Positions 1 through 8,908 of a stretch of 64,000 nt of DNA are shown piece after piece. Origin of the DNA: Sphingomonas sp. So64.6b. GTDB lineage: Bacteria; Pseudomonadota; Alphaproteobacteria; Sphingomonadales; Sphingomonadaceae. Under the pieces are notes generated by a model. That model saw nothing but the letters and a program-made list of their open reading frames with translations. It had not been told where the DNA came from and ran no database searches. Each line of letters opens with the position of its first letter. Positions within the stretch are counted from its first letter, which is position 1. The stretch is from positions 1,550,001-1,614,000 of the forward strand of contig NZ_CP048817.1 in NCBI RefSeq assembly GCF_014171475.1, in the 5' to 3' direction. A program made the translations under genes and the position numbers.

Positions 1-492
1 TGGTGCTTCTTCGAAGAATCGTGCCCGCGCCGCGATATCGGGCGGCAGCAGGGCACGCAGCACGCCGCGTCGCACCGACGCGATCCGTCCGCCTGAGCAT
101 GCGGCGTCGAGCCCCGCCCTGGAGCAATGGATCGCGGCACCGGGAAAGGCATGGGCGCCCGCGATATGATCGGCATGAAAATGCGACAGGATAAGATGGC
201 GAATATCGTCGGGGGCGAGGCCGAAGCGCGTGAGCTGACTGGCGACCTCGGAACCGGCGGCCAACGTTACGGGCGTCAGCCAGCGGTAGAAACGCTCGGG
301 GAAAGGCTGAGTCGCCGCGAAGAAGGCAGGATCATATCCGGTGTCGAACAGCATCGGCCCTTCCACCGGATGGATGATCAGCACCGACAGCGCCGGATAG
401 ATAACGGAGCGCCAGCTGCCATCGCGGATCGTCATGCGCTGCGGATGGACGCAATGTCCGGCGCGGATCAGGGAAATGGCTGTTTCACGCAT
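1..492 (-). CDS. MBL-fold metallo-hydrolase (partial, 3' end outside window)
   Basis: Reading the minus strand from the ATG at 490-492 gives an open frame that runs off the window edge. It begins MRETAISLIRAGHC and contains LFDTGYDPAFF followed by the zinc-binding motif LSHFHADHIAG at about residues 101-111, the HxHxDH signature of metallo-beta-lactamase-fold hydrolases. The substrate cannot be told from the fold; lactonases, thioesterases and other esterases share this architecture. The start overlaps the stop of the upstream epimerase by 8 bp, so it is the third gene of a translationally coupled unit with a ketoacyl synthase III-like enzyme, where hydrolysis of a thioester or lactone product would make sense (inference). 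About 164 residues are visible; the C-terminal part with the remaining metal ligands is missing. Confidence 0.85.
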   Translation of the reverse strand, partial: MRETAISLIRAGHCVHPQRMTIRDGSWRSVIYPALSVLIIHPVEGPMLFDTGYDPAFFAATQPFPERFYRWLTPVTLAAGSEVASQLTRFGLAPDDIRHLILSHFHADHIAGAHAFPGAAIHCSRAGLDAACSGGRIASVRRGVLRALLPPDIAARARFFEEAP

Positions 493-1474
493 CGCACGAT
501 TCCCGGGAGGTCAACGCATGATCGACCATTGCTTCGACATTGTGACGCGGTGACCAGTCAAGCAGCGTGTTCGCGCGATCGAGGCGCAGCGTTTGCGAAT
601 AAGCGAGCGTCATGATGGTATAACGCGTGGCGGGAGGCTCAGGCCGGCCCGGCAGCAGCGCCGCGATACGTTCCATCGCACCTGCCACGGCCAAGGCGAG
701 TCCCGCCGGCACGGGTACATAACGCACGTCCGCGCCCATCCGCGCGAAGAGCAGATCGAGCAATTGGCGCAGCGGTCGCGGATCGCCGCCCGAAATATTG
801 ATCGCATGGCCGCCCGCGCGCTCGCGTCGGCGATCCGCGGCCGCGAAGGCGAGTGCGGCATCGCGGACATCGGTTGGTTCGATCAGGGCATGACCCCCGC
901 CCGGCAGCGGAAACCGGCCGCGTCTCGCCGCGCGCATCAGGCGCGGCAGCAGCACACTGTCGTGCGGGCCGACGATCGCGCGTGGGCGCAACGACACCGT
1001 CCGGAAAGCAGGCGCGTCGGCCGCGAGCACCAGGTTTTCGGCGGCATGTTTGGTTGCCGCATAGCCATTGGCGAAGCGTGCCGCGACCGGACTGTCTTCC
1101 GTCAGGCCGATGCGGTCCCGGCGTTCGGCATAGATTGATGGCGTTGAAGCATGGACGAAGGCGCTGCAGCCGGCGTTGCGTGATGCCCGCAACAAGCGTT
1201 CGGTGGCATCGATATTGATCCGGCGGAAAGTCTCAGCCGCGCCCCAGGGCGAAGACAGAGCGGCAAGATGAAAGACCGCATCGACACCCTCGACCAGCGG
1301 CTCGATCGGGTCGGTGACGAGATCCGCAGCGACGAACCGCGTACCGAGCGTCGCGCCGATGCGTGCGTCGCGTCCCGTGGCGGTGACTCGATATCCTTGG
1401 CCCAGCAAATCGCCGACGAGCGCGCGGCCGAGTCCGCCGGTCGCGCCGGTCACCAGCGCATGACGGCTCACCAT
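485..1474 (-). CDS. NAD(P)-dependent epimerase/dehydratase (extended SDR)
   Basis: A 329-residue extended short-chain dehydrogenase/reductase. The N-terminal Rossmann motif GATGGLG is at residues 10-16 and the catalytic Tyr-x3-Lys is at Y138/K142 (GYAATKHAAE). The overall plan matches NAD-dependent epimerases and 3-beta-hydroxysteroid dehydrogenase-like reductases, the group that also contains OleD of bacterial olefin synthesis. It overlaps the ketoacyl synthase III-like gene by 7 bp upstream and the MBL-fold gene by 8 bp downstream, so the three are almost certainly co-translated. A role as ketoreductase acting on the condensation product of the neighbouring synthase is a reasonable inference; the actual substrate is unknown. 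Confidence 0.85.
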   Translation of the reverse strand: MVSRHALVTGATGGLGRALVGDLLGQGYRVTATGRDARIGATLGTRFVAADLVTDPIEPLVEGVDAVFHLAALSSPWGAAETFRRINIDATERLLRASRNAGCSAFVHASTPSIYAERRDRIGLTEDSPVAARFANGYAATKHAAENLVLAADAPAFRTVSLRPRAIVGPHDSVLLPRLMRAARRGRFPLPGGGHALIEPTDVRDAALAFAAADRRRERAGGHAINISGGDPRPLRQLLDLLFARMGADVRYVPVPAGLALAVAGAMERIAALLPGRPEPPATRYTIMTLAYSQTLRLDRANTLLDWSPRHNVEAMVDHALTSRESCDA

Positions 1475-2469
1475 CGGATCACTGCGCCGCCCAGCGACAC
1501 GCCGGCCGACGTTCCGATCAACAGGCTATGCGTGCCCGGCGCGGTGCGGCTGGTACTGCGCGCTACGTGCAGGGCGTGCGGCATGCCCGCTGCGATCTGA
1601 TTGCCATGATCGCGGAAGATATCGATCGTCCGGGCATGGCCATCGGGCACCGCGCGTTTGAGATGTTCGAGCGCCGCGGCGCTGGCCTGATGCGGTATTA
1701 TCGTATCGATCGCCTCTGCCGCGATGCCGGCTTCATTCAGCAAACGCTTCAGAAAGGGCGGAAACCTGCGCGCGGTGGCACTGAATAATGCCGGGCCGTC
1801 CATCCGGAAGCGGCTCGCGGCGAGAAAACCTTCAAGATCGTCATGCGGGCGCAGCCGGGTGCCGCCGGCTTCCAATCGGCACAAATCAGCACCGTCGCCG
1901 AAACTGCTCAGCCGGGCGGCAAGCAACAGGCTCGGCCCGTCCGCTTCAACCGCGACTGCCGCCGCGCCGTCACCGAAGATCACTGATGCCTCGGGCGAGG
2001 TGAAATCGAGTGCTGCCGATGCGATGTCGGCGGAGACGATCAACCCGCGCCGCCATTTGCCGACTGCCATGCCCATTAGCAGCGTTTCGAACGCGACGAT
2101 AAACGACAGGCAAGTCGCGTTGACGTCGAACGCGGTGATGCCGCTGCTGCCGATGCCGAGCCGGCGCTGAATCAGCGGCGCGGTTCCGGGGATCGGCTGC
2201 TCCATCACGCCGCAGGCCGCGATGACTACGTCGAGATCGGCCGCATCCCATCCGGCATCGATCAGCGCGGCGGCTCCTGCCTGTGCACCGAGCATCGAGC
2301 TGGTTTCGTCCTGTTGGGCATAATGGCGCGTCGCGATGGCGAAATTAGCTTCGGTCCAGCCGGGCTCGGTGCCGATGCGAAGGTCGATGTCGGTCGAGCG
2401 AATAGCTGTGCGGGGCAGGGCGATACCGCTGCCCACCAATCGAAAACCAATGCCGCGAGTCGCGTTCAT
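1468..2469 (-). CDS. 3-oxoacyl-ACP synthase III-like / OleA-like condensing enzyme
   Basis: A 333-residue thiolase-superfamily condensing enzyme with the full KAS III triad visible: Cys120 in FDVNATCLSF, His260 in IIPHQAS and Asn290 in DHGNQIAAGMP. KAS III enzymes join an acyl-CoA primer to malonyl-ACP; OleA relatives join two acyl-CoAs. Its place beside an epimerase/reductase and a hydrolase under a TetR regulator, away from any fatty-acid operon, points to a specialised acyl product rather than housekeeping FabH (inference). The ATG at 2467-2469 lies only 4 bp from a palindromic operator-like site, and no strong Shine-Dalgarno sequence is visible. It overlaps the downstream epimerase gene by 7 bp. 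Confidence 0.85.
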   Translation of the reverse strand: MNATRGIGFRLVGSGIALPRTAIRSTDIDLRIGTEPGWTEANFAIATRHYAQQDETSSMLGAQAGAAALIDAGWDAADLDVVIAACGVMEQPIPGTAPLIQRRLGIGSSGITAFDVNATCLSFIVAFETLLMGMAVGKWRRGLIVSADIASAALDFTSPEASVIFGDGAAAVAVEADGPSLLLAARLSSFGDGADLCRLEAGGTRLRPHDDLEGFLAASRFRMDGPALFSATARRFPPFLKRLLNEAGIAAEAIDTIIPHQASAAALEHLKRAVPDGHARTIDIFRDHGNQIAAGMPHALHVARSTSRTAPGTHSLLIGTSAGVSLGGAVIRW

Positions 2470-2473
2470 GTTA

Positions 2474-2494
2474 TATTATTGAACGGTGTTCATT
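2474..2494. promoter_or_regulatory. Operator-like palindrome in front of the ketoacyl synthase gene
   Basis: The core TGAAC-GGT-GTTCA (2480-2492) is a perfect 5-bp inverted repeat around a 3-bp centre, embedded in AT-rich flanks. The same 21-bp sequence, with a few changes, occurs in reverse orientation at 3129-3149 in front of the TetR gene. Paired copies of one palindrome beside a TetR-family gene are typical of its own binding sites; binding by this regulator is inferred. Confidence 0.65.
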
Positions 2495-2509
2495 TCTTTG
2501 TAAAGCGAC

Positions 2510-3097
2510 TTATGCGGCGGCGATCGTTTCCAGCACGCGGCGATAGACGGTTTCGAGTGGGGTCGTTTCACCCAGCAGGGCGAAGGTACCGTTCAGAGTG
2601 AAGAAGCAATGGCCATGCACCGTTGCCAGCAATGACCGGGTCAGTGAATCCGCCTGGTCTGCCTGTTCCGGTGACAGCACGGCGGCGATCTCGTCGCGCA
2701 CGATCCCGGTCAGCGAGCGGATCTGCTCGCGATAATATTCCGGCGCCTGCACATCATCCGGCAAGCGATGGTCATAAAGCGCGGTCCAGGCATGGCGGTG
2801 GAGAATGGCGAATTCGAAATAGGCCTCGACCAATGTCCGCAAACGGCCCTGTTCGACGGCCGCCAGCCGTGCCTCGACATGTGCCTGCCATAACGCAAGG
2901 GTTCGAGCGTTGATCGCCAGCACCAGCAGATCATGTGATTCAAAGACGTTGTAGAGCGTGCCGATCGAATAGCCGATCCGCTTGGCCACTTCGCGCGCCG
3001 AGAAATGCGCAAAGCCGACCTCGGACATCTGGCGATGACCTTCGCGGACAATCATCGCCCTGAGCTCTTCGCGCGTATGATCGGATCGTCTGGCCAT
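2510..3097 (-). CDS. TetR/AcrR family transcriptional regulator
   Basis: A 195-residue one-domain repressor. The N-terminal helix-turn-helix spans about residues 10-60 (EELRAMIVREGHRQM ... SAREVAKRIGYSIGTLYNVF), the standard TetR layout. The C-terminal half resembles the WHG type of TetR ligand domain, including the segment YDHRLPDDVQAPEYY. It lies directly upstream of, and in the same direction as, the ketoacyl synthase/epimerase/hydrolase unit, 40 bp from it. Matching palindromes in front of its own start and in front of the synthase gene suggest it represses both itself and the cassette. The ligand is unknown; an acyl-CoA or the pathway product would be typical. Confidence 0.9.
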   Translation of the reverse strand: MARRSDHTREELRAMIVREGHRQMSEVGFAHFSAREVAKRIGYSIGTLYNVFESHDLLVLAINARTLALWQAHVEARLAAVEQGRLRTLVEAYFEFAILHRHAWTALYDHRLPDDVQAPEYYREQIRSLTGIVRDEIAAVLSPEQADQADSLTRSLLATVHGHCFFTLNGTFALLGETTPLETVYRRVLETIAAA

Positions 3098-3128
3098 GGC
3101 GCCTTGTCGTTAAGCGGAGGCGGATATC

Positions 3129-3149
3129 ATTAAACAGCGTTCAATAATA
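3129..3149. promoter_or_regulatory. Operator-like palindrome in front of the TetR gene
   Basis: On the minus strand this reads TATTATTGAACGCTGTTTAA, almost the same as the site at 2474-2494; the core TGAAC-GCT-GTTTA keeps one perfect and one near-perfect arm. It sits 32 bp upstream of the regulator's ATG, a normal place for an autoregulatory operator overlapping the promoter. Function is inferred from position and from the second copy. Confidence 0.65.
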
Positions 3150-3191
3150 TTCCAGCGCCTTCGTTTATGGACGCGTAGCCTTTCACAGCCT

Positions 3192-3797
3192 TCAGCGGCG
3201 CAGTGCGCTGGCCGCGCGTGCTTTGGTCTCCACCTCGGCCATCGTGCCGCCGGTCACCCAGCTGCCGCCAACGCACAGCACAGGGGCGAACGCGAGCCAG
3301 TCCGGGGCGCTCGCTTCGGTGATCCCGCCGGTCGGGCAGAATTGCGCCTGATAGAAAGGAGCGGCCAGGGCCTTTAGCGCCTTGAGGCCGCCCGAGGCTT
3401 CGGCGGGGAAAAATTTGAAGTGCGTCAGGCCAAGATCGAGCCCGCGCATGATGTCGCCCGAATTGGCGATACCGGGCAGATAAGGCACGCCACTGTCGAC
3501 GATCGGTCGGCCGAGCTTTTCGGTCAGGCCGGGCGAGACGATGAATTCGACATCGAGGTCCATGACCTGGTCGAACTGTTCGAGCGTCACGACGGTGCCG
3601 GCGCCGACGATCGCGCCGGGGACTTGCTTCATCTCACGGATCGCATCGAGCGCTGCGGGGGTGCGCATCGTCACCTCGAGCACGCGCAAACCACCGGCGA
3701 CGAGCGCCTCGGCGAGCGGCCGGGCGGTCGCGGCGTCGTCGATCACCAGCACCGGGATGACCGCACTGGTCCGCATGATCGCTTCGATACCCGTCAT
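3192..3797 (-). CDS. eda: 2-dehydro-3-deoxy-phosphogluconate (KDPG) aldolase
   Basis: A 201-residue class I aldolase that splits KDPG into pyruvate and glyceraldehyde-3-phosphate, the last Entner-Doudoroff step. The family motif [11 protein letters not shown] carries the catalytic Glu, and the Schiff-base Lys is in [13 protein letters not shown]. The start [15 protein letters not shown] at 3797 overlaps the glk stop by 4 bp (ATGA). A longer open frame upstream is a shadow of glk. It is the last gene of the zwf-pgl-edd-glk-eda run, and the TetR gene that follows downstream belongs to a different unit. Confidence 0.96.
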   Translation of the reverse strand: MTGIEAIMRTSAVIPVLVIDDAATARPLAEALVAGGLRVLEVTMRTPAALDAIREMKQVPGAIVGAGTVVTLEQFDQVMDLDVEFIVSPGLTEKLGRPIVDSGVPYLPGIANSGDIMRGLDLGLTHFKFFPAEASGGLKALKALAAPFYQAQFCPTGGITEASAPDWLAFAPVLCVGGSWVTGGTMAEVETKARAASALRR

Positions 3798-4762
3798 GAT
3801 GTGTGCTCCTGTGCAAAGGCGGCGGCGGCGCCGTAAAGGCCCGGCTGTGGATGTATTATCAGCTTGACCGGGATCGCGGCCATCATCTGCTGGAAGCGGC
3901 CTTTGGCGGCGAAGCGCTCGGCAAAGCCGGATCGTGCGAAATGTTCTTTCAAGCGCAGGCCAAGGCCGCCGGCGATGACCACGCCCTTGGCGCCGTGCGC
4001 TAGTGCGAGGTCGCCGGAAACGGCCCCGAGGCTGAGGCAGAAACGGTCGAGCGCGGCGAGGGCGAGGCTGTCCCGGCCTTCGAGCGCCAGCGACCAAATC
4101 GCCTTGTCGTCAAGCCGCTGGATCGCGCGGCCTTCGATTTCGGCAAGCGTTTCGTAGATGCCGACGATACCGGGGCCGGCGACGATCCGTTCGGTCGAGA
4201 CGCGAGTGAATTTCTTGCGCAAATGTTTGACGAAGGCGTCTTCGATGCCGTCAAGCGGCGCGTAATCGACATGCCCGCCCTCGGTCTCGAGCACATGATA
4301 GCGATCGGCCGTGCGAAAGACCTGTGCGACGCCGAGGCCGGTGCCCGGGCCACATACGGTCAACACGCCGGTTGGCGGAAAAGGTTGATCCGGTCCGGCG
4401 AGATGCAGGAATTCGCTATCGGGCGCTTGCGCCACGGCATGGCCGATCGCGCCGAAATCGTTGATCAGGACATAATCATCGACATCCAACCGATCGGGAA
4501 TAAGGGCAGGGCGGATGATCCACGGATTGTTGGTCAGCTTGATCACCTCGCCACCGATCGGCGAGGCCACCGCGATCGCCGCGGCGCGGGGGACAGGGCG
4601 GCCGAGCGCGGCACCGAATGCCTGCCAGGCGGTCTGGAGACTGGCATGCTCGGCGGTCTTCTGCGTCATCGGCTCGCCGAGCGAGACGACGCGGCCATCC
4701 GCGACCTCGGCGATGGCGAAGCGGGCATGGGTGCCGCCGATATCGACCGTTACGACTTCCAT
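3794..4762 (-). CDS. glk: Glucokinase
   Basis: A 322-residue Glk-type kinase, not a ROK protein, phosphorylating glucose with ATP to feed the glucose-6-phosphate dehydrogenase encoded upstream. The N-terminal phosphate-binding segment [14 protein letters not shown], the [12 protein letters not shown] segment and [11 protein letters not shown] are all characteristic. The start [10 protein letters not shown] at 4762 is placed at the conserved N-terminus, 17 bp after edd; an upstream extension of the frame is not conserved sequence. Its stop overlaps eda by 4 bp. Having glucokinase inside the operon means the unit encodes a complete free-glucose to pyruvate route. Confidence 0.95.
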   Translation of the reverse strand: MEVVTVDIGGTHARFAIAEVADGRVVSLGEPMTQKTAEHASLQTAWQAFGAALGRPVPRAAAIAVASPIGGEVIKLTNNPWIIRPALIPDRLDVDDYVLINDFGAIGHAVAQAPDSEFLHLAGPDQPFPPTGVLTVCGPGTGLGVAQVFRTADRYHVLETEGGHVDYAPLDGIEDAFVKHLRKKFTRVSTERIVAGPGIVGIYETLAEIEGRAIQRLDDKAIWSLALEGRDSLALAALDRFCLSLGAVSGDLALAHGAKGVVIAGGLGLRLKEHFARSGFAERFAAKGRFQQMMAAIPVKLIIHPQPGLYGAAAAFAQEHTS

Positions 4763-4779
4763 CTTACCGCCCTTCAATT

Positions 4780-6597
4780 CTACCACCCCATCGCCGCAAG
4801 CATGGCGGAAGCGCCGCGCTCGGCTTCGTTCGCGCGATCGCGCATCATCGCGAAGAGCTCGCGGCCGGTGCCCATCGCGGGCGGGGGTGCGATGCAATGT
4901 TCGCGTGCTTCCCATTCGGCCGGATCGACCAGGGCGATAAGCTCGCCTTCCTGCGCGCAGACGCGGATAATGTCGCCATCGCGGACTTTGCCGAGCGGAC
5001 CGCCGCCCAGTGCCTCGGGGCTGGAATGGATCGCGCACGGCACCTTGCCCGATGCGCCCGACATGCGGCCATCGGTGACGAGGGCAACGCGAAACCCGCG
5101 ATTCTGAAGCACGCCGAGTGGCGGCGTCAGCTTGTGCAGTTCGGGCATGCCGTTGGCGCGCGGCCCCTGGAAACGCACCACGACGACCACGTCGCGATCG
5201 AGCTCACCTGCCTTGAACGCGTCCTGCACTTCCTGCTGAGTGGAAAAGACCCGCGCCGGTGCTTCGATCGTCCAGCGGTCCCGATCGACCGCGCTGACCT
5301 TGATGCAGGCGCGGCCGAGATTGCCGGCAAGGATGCGAAAGCCGCCCTCTGCGGAGAAAGGATCGATTGCGGGCCGGACGATCGTGTCGTCCTTGCTCGC
5401 GCCCGGATCAACCCAGGACAGGGTGTCGCTGTTGAGCGTTGCGGTCTTGCCGTAGTCGGTCAGGTCGTGACCGGCGACAGTCTTGATGTCACGATGAAGC
5501 AGTCCGGCATCGAGCAGTTCGCGAATGACATAAGGCATGCCGCCGGCATCCTCGAAGCCGTTCACGTCGGCCGAGCCATTGGGATAGACTCGCGCGATCA
5601 GCGGGATCGAGCGCGACAGGCGGTCGAAATCATCCCAGTCGATCACGATGCCCGCACAGGCGGCGATCGCCGGCAGGTGGATCAAATGGTTGGTCGAACC
5701 GCCCGTCGCGAGCAAGCCGATCGCGGCGTTGACGATCGCCTTTTCATCGACGCATTCGCCAAGCGGGCGATAATCTTCACCGGCCCAGCCGATCTTGGCC
5801 AGTTGATGGACCGCGCCGCGCGTCAGTTCCTGGCGCAGCTTGGTACCCGGATTGACGAACGCGGCGCCGGGCATGTGCAGGCCCATCATTTCCATCATCA
5901 TCTGATTGGAATTGGCGGTGCCGTAAAAGGTGCAGGTGCCCTTGCCATGATAGGCAGCGATCTCCGATTCGAGCAGTTGCTCGCGGGTCGCCTTGCCCTC
6001 GGCATAAAGCTCGCGGACCTGTGCTTTCACCTTGTTGGCGATGCCCGAGCGCATCGGCCCGGCCGGGATCAGGATCATCGGCAGATGGCCGAAGCGCAAC
6101 GCGCCCATCAGCAATCCGGGCACGATCTTGTCGCAAATGCCGAGCAAGGCTGCGCCCTCGAACATGCCGTGGCTCAGCGCGATTGCAGTGCTCATCGCGA
6201 TCGTGTCGCGGCTGAACAGCGACAAGTCCATGCCGGGATAGCCTTGCGTCACGCCGTCGCACATCGCCGGCACGCCGCCTGCGACCTGCGCCGTTGCACC
6301 AGCTTCGCGCGCCCATATCTTCATCTGCTCTGGGTAACGATAATAGGGCGCGTGCGCCGAGAGCATGTCGTTGTATGCGGTGACGATGCCGATATTCATG
6401 CCGCCGCCGGCCTTCATCGCGTCGCGATCCTCGTCGGTACCGGCATAACCGTGCGCGAGGTTGGCGCAGCCGAGCATCGGGCGATGAACGCTATTGTCGC
6501 GCTCATGCCGGATCAGCGCGAGATAGGCGTCACGGGTCGGTCTCGATCGCTCGATGATCCGATCCGTGACGGCAGAGACGGCGGCATGGAGCGTCAT
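4780..6597 (-). CDS. edd: Phosphogluconate dehydratase
   Basis: A 605-residue member of the IlvD/Edd Fe-S dehydratase family, converting 6-phosphogluconate to KDPG. Family landmarks include [16 protein letters not shown] with the cluster-type Cys, [52 protein letters not shown] and, near the end, [17 protein letters not shown]. Length is normal for Edd and longer than IlvD (573 residues at 35620 in this window), which helps tell the two apart. Its ATG overlaps the pgl stop by 4 bp, and glk follows 17 bp later. Confidence 0.96.
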   Translation of the reverse strand: MTLHAAVSAVTDRIIERSRPTRDAYLALIRHERDNSVHRPMLGCANLAHGYAGTDEDRDAMKAGGGMNIGIVTAYNDMLSAHAPYYRYPEQMKIWAREAGATAQVAGGVPAMCDGVTQGYPGMDLSLFSRDTIAMSTAIALSHGMFEGAALLGICDKIVPGLLMGALRFGHLPMILIPAGPMRSGIANKVKAQVRELYAEGKATREQLLESEIAAYHGKGTCTFYGTANSNQMMMEMMGLHMPGAAFVNPGTKLRQELTRGAVHQLAKIGWAGEDYRPLGECVDEKAIVNAAIGLLATGGSTNHLIHLPAIAACAGIVIDWDDFDRLSRSIPLIARVYPNGSADVNGFEDAGGMPYVIRELLDAGLLHRDIKTVAGHDLTDYGKTATLNSDTLSWVDPGASKDDTIVRPAIDPFSAEGGFRILAGNLGRACIKVSAVDRDRWTIEAPARVFSTQQEVQDAFKAGELDRDVVVVVRFQGPRANGMPELHKLTPPLGVLQNRGFRVALVTDGRMSGASGKVPCAIHSSPEALGGGPLGKVRDGDIIRVCAQEGELIALVDPAEWEAREHCIAPPPAMGTGRELFAMMRDRANEAERGASAMLAAMGW

Positions 6598-7310
6598 TCG
6601 GCGTCGGGGCTCCAGTGAATGTCGACCGGCAATTCGGCGTCGGCGAGCACGCGGCCGATCGGATAGGGCGAGGACGGGCCTTGCTTGATCGCCTGTTCGA
6701 TGATCTTGCGTTTGGCGCTGCCGGTCACCGCAAGCGTCAGGGCACGGGCCGAGACGATCGCGGCGAGGCTCAGCGATACGCGCGGGACGGGCGCCTCGGG
6801 CGGCATCGGATCGGGCATGACGCCGAGCGCACGGCGTTCGCGCGGACCCGACAATGCTTCCTCATAATCGGGGCCCGGGAAGATCGACGCGGTATGGCCA
6901 TCGGCGCCGACGCCAAGCAGGCACAGGTCGAGCGGCCAGTGATGGTCGCCGAGGCGCGAATCGGCTGCGCGCCCGGCCGCCTTATAATCCGCAGCGGCTT
7001 CGCTGATGATCGGGATGACTCGCGCACCCTTGGGGATGAAGACCTTGCCGATCGCGGTGATGTTGGACAGTGGATCGCCAAGCGGCACGATGCGTTCGTC
7101 GGTCGGGATGATCGTGACCCGCTTCCAGTCGATCTTACTCGCGGCAAGCTTGGCGTAGATCGGCAGCGGGGTCTTGCCGCCAGGCAATGCGATGACGCAC
7201 GCCCCGCGGGCATCGATCGCGCTTTCGATCACGAATGCGATATCGCCAGCGACCGCGTCCGCCATCTCGTCGGCGTCATCGTAATCCCACCATTCGATCT
7301 CTTCGCTCAT
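6594..7310 (-). CDS. pgl: 6-phosphogluconolactonase
   Basis: A 238-residue SugarP-isomerase-fold protein of the DevB/Pgl type, hydrolysing 6-phosphogluconolactone to 6-phosphogluconate. Motifs are ACVIALPGGKTPLPIYAKL near residue 40, TIIPTDERIVP, and LDLCLLGVGADGHTASIFPG with the catalytic-site GxGxDGHTAS. It follows zwf after a 65-bp gap and its stop overlaps edd by 4 bp, the order expected for sequential steps. Confidence 0.95.
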   Translation of the reverse strand: MSEEIEWWDYDDADEMADAVAGDIAFVIESAIDARGACVIALPGGKTPLPIYAKLAASKIDWKRVTIIPTDERIVPLGDPLSNITAIGKVFIPKGARVIPIISEAAADYKAAGRAADSRLGDHHWPLDLCLLGVGADGHTASIFPGPDYEEALSGPRERRALGVMPDPMPPEAPVPRVSLSLAAIVSARALTLAVTGSAKRKIIEQAIKQGPSSPYPIGRVLADAELPVDIHWSPDAE

Positions 7311-7375
7311 CTGTCTTCTCGCAATTTTGAATGTTGAACCGCTCGTGCCGAGCGGCGGTTGAATCGGCTGATCAC

Positions 7376-8836
7376 TTAGTCATCCTGCCAGGTGACGCCA
7401 TCGCGTTCGGTCAGCGCGATTGCCGCCGACGGGCCCCAACTGCCCGAGGCATATGATTTCGGTTTCGTGCCATTGGCATCCCAGCCGGCGCGGATCGCAT
7501 CGATCCATTGCCACTGCGCCTCGACCTCGTCGCGACGCACGAACAAGGTCGGGTCGCCTTCGATCAAATCAAGCAGCAGCCGTTCATAAGCGATGCGCCG
7601 CCGCGTTCCGGCAAAGGCGCTATCGAGGCTGAGATCGAGCGGCACTTCGCGCAAGCGGATGCCGTCGCGGTCGAGTCCGGGCTCCTTGGCCATCACCAGC
7701 AGCCGAACATATTCCTCCGGCTGCAACCGGATGATCAGCATGTTGGGCTGAAGCAAGCCGCCCCGGTCGCCGAACATCGAATGCGGCACCGCCTTGAACT
7801 GGATCGCTATCTCCGAGCGACGGGCGGGCATGCGCTTGCCGGTGCGCAGGTAAAAGGGCACGCCCTGCCAGCGCCAATTATCGACATGCGCCTTGATCGC
7901 GACGAAGGTTTCGGTGTTCGACGGCTTGCCCAGTTCATCGGCATAGCTTTTGACGATCTCGCCATTGACCGCGCCCGCGCCATATTGGCCGGTGACGGTC
8001 AAATGCGGCACATCGGCTGGCGCCATCTGGCGCAGCGAACGGAATACCTTGGCCTTTTCGTCGCGGACCGAAGTACCGTCGAAGCGGGCAGGGGGTTCCA
8101 TCGCGATCAGCGCAAGAAGCTGCAGCATATGGTTCTGCACCATGTCGCGCAGCGCTCCGGCGGTCTCGTAATAGCCCGCGCGATCCTCCAGCCCGACCGT
8201 TTCGGCGATGGTGATCTGGACATTGTCAATGCCGCGCGCATTCCATACCGGCTCGAAGAAGCTGTTGCCGAAACGCAGCGCGAGGATGTTCTGGACGGTT
8301 TCCTTGCCGAGATAATGGTCGATGCGGAACGTGCGGTCTTCAGGGAAGGCGGTGGCCACCGTGTCGTTGATCTCACGGCTGCTTTCCAGGTCGTAACCAA
8401 GCGGCTTTTCGAGTCCGATCCGAACGGTTTCCCCGGCCAGGCCGGCGCCGGCAAGTCCCTTGATCACCGGTTCGAACAGCGACGGCGCGGTCGACAGGAA
8501 GATGGCGAGGCCGCTGGAGACATCGCCGACCTTCTTCGCCAGATCCTTGTAATGCGCCATGTCGGTCGCATCGAGCGGCTGGTAGCCGAGCCGCTCGAGG
8601 AACGACTTCATCGCCTTCTCGTCCTTGCGGTCGGCGGGCAGGAATTCGTCGAGCGCGCCCTTCGCAAACTTACGGAAGCTGGCATCGTCATGCTCGGAGC
8701 GCGCCGTGCCGGTGATCGTCAGCTCTTCCGGCAACAATCCGTCGGCATGCAGGCCATAGAGCGACGGCAACAGCATGCGCTGCGCCAGATCGCCGGTCGC
8801 ACCGAACAGGAGCAGCTTGGCCACTGGATTGCGCAT
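7376..8836 (-). CDS. zwf: Glucose-6-phosphate 1-dehydrogenase
   Basis: A 486-residue enzyme that oxidises glucose-6-phosphate to the lactone. The N-terminal Rossmann motif FGATGDLAQRMLLPSLY and the active-site segment RIDHYLGKETVQNI with the catalytic His are present. It is the first gene of the Entner-Doudoroff run. A 72-bp gap separates it from argC upstream on the same strand, so a promoter could lie there, but read-through from argC cannot be excluded. No candidate operator for a hexose regulator is obvious in that gap. Confidence 0.97.
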   Translation of the reverse strand: MRNPVAKLLLFGATGDLAQRMLLPSLYGLHADGLLPEELTITGTARSEHDDASFRKFAKGALDEFLPADRKDEKAMKSFLERLGYQPLDATDMAHYKDLAKKVGDVSSGLAIFLSTAPSLFEPVIKGLAGAGLAGETVRIGLEKPLGYDLESSREINDTVATAFPEDRTFRIDHYLGKETVQNILALRFGNSFFEPVWNARGIDNVQITIAETVGLEDRAGYYETAGALRDMVQNHMLQLLALIAMEPPARFDGTSVRDEKAKVFRSLRQMAPADVPHLTVTGQYGAGAVNGEIVKSYADELGKPSNTETFVAIKAHVDNWRWQGVPFYLRTGKRMPARRSEIAIQFKAVPHSMFGDRGGLLQPNMLIIRLQPEEYVRLLVMAKEPGLDRDGIRLREVPLDLSLDSAFAGTRRRIAYERLLLDLIEGDPTLFVRRDEVEAQWQWIDAIRAGWDANGTKPKSYASGSWGPSAAIALTERDGVTWQDD

Positions 8837-8908
8837 GATCTCTTCCTTGGTTCGACGTGCCGCGCGGTACCGTGCGATACGCGCGCGGACAATCTGAATA
8901 GGTGTGCG

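Noticed and set aside
4618..6618. A 666-residue plus-strand frame over glk and edd
   Set aside because: It is a shadow of two clearly identified genes on the other strand; the sequence is rich in Arg, Ala and His, as expected from antisense GC-rich coding DNA.
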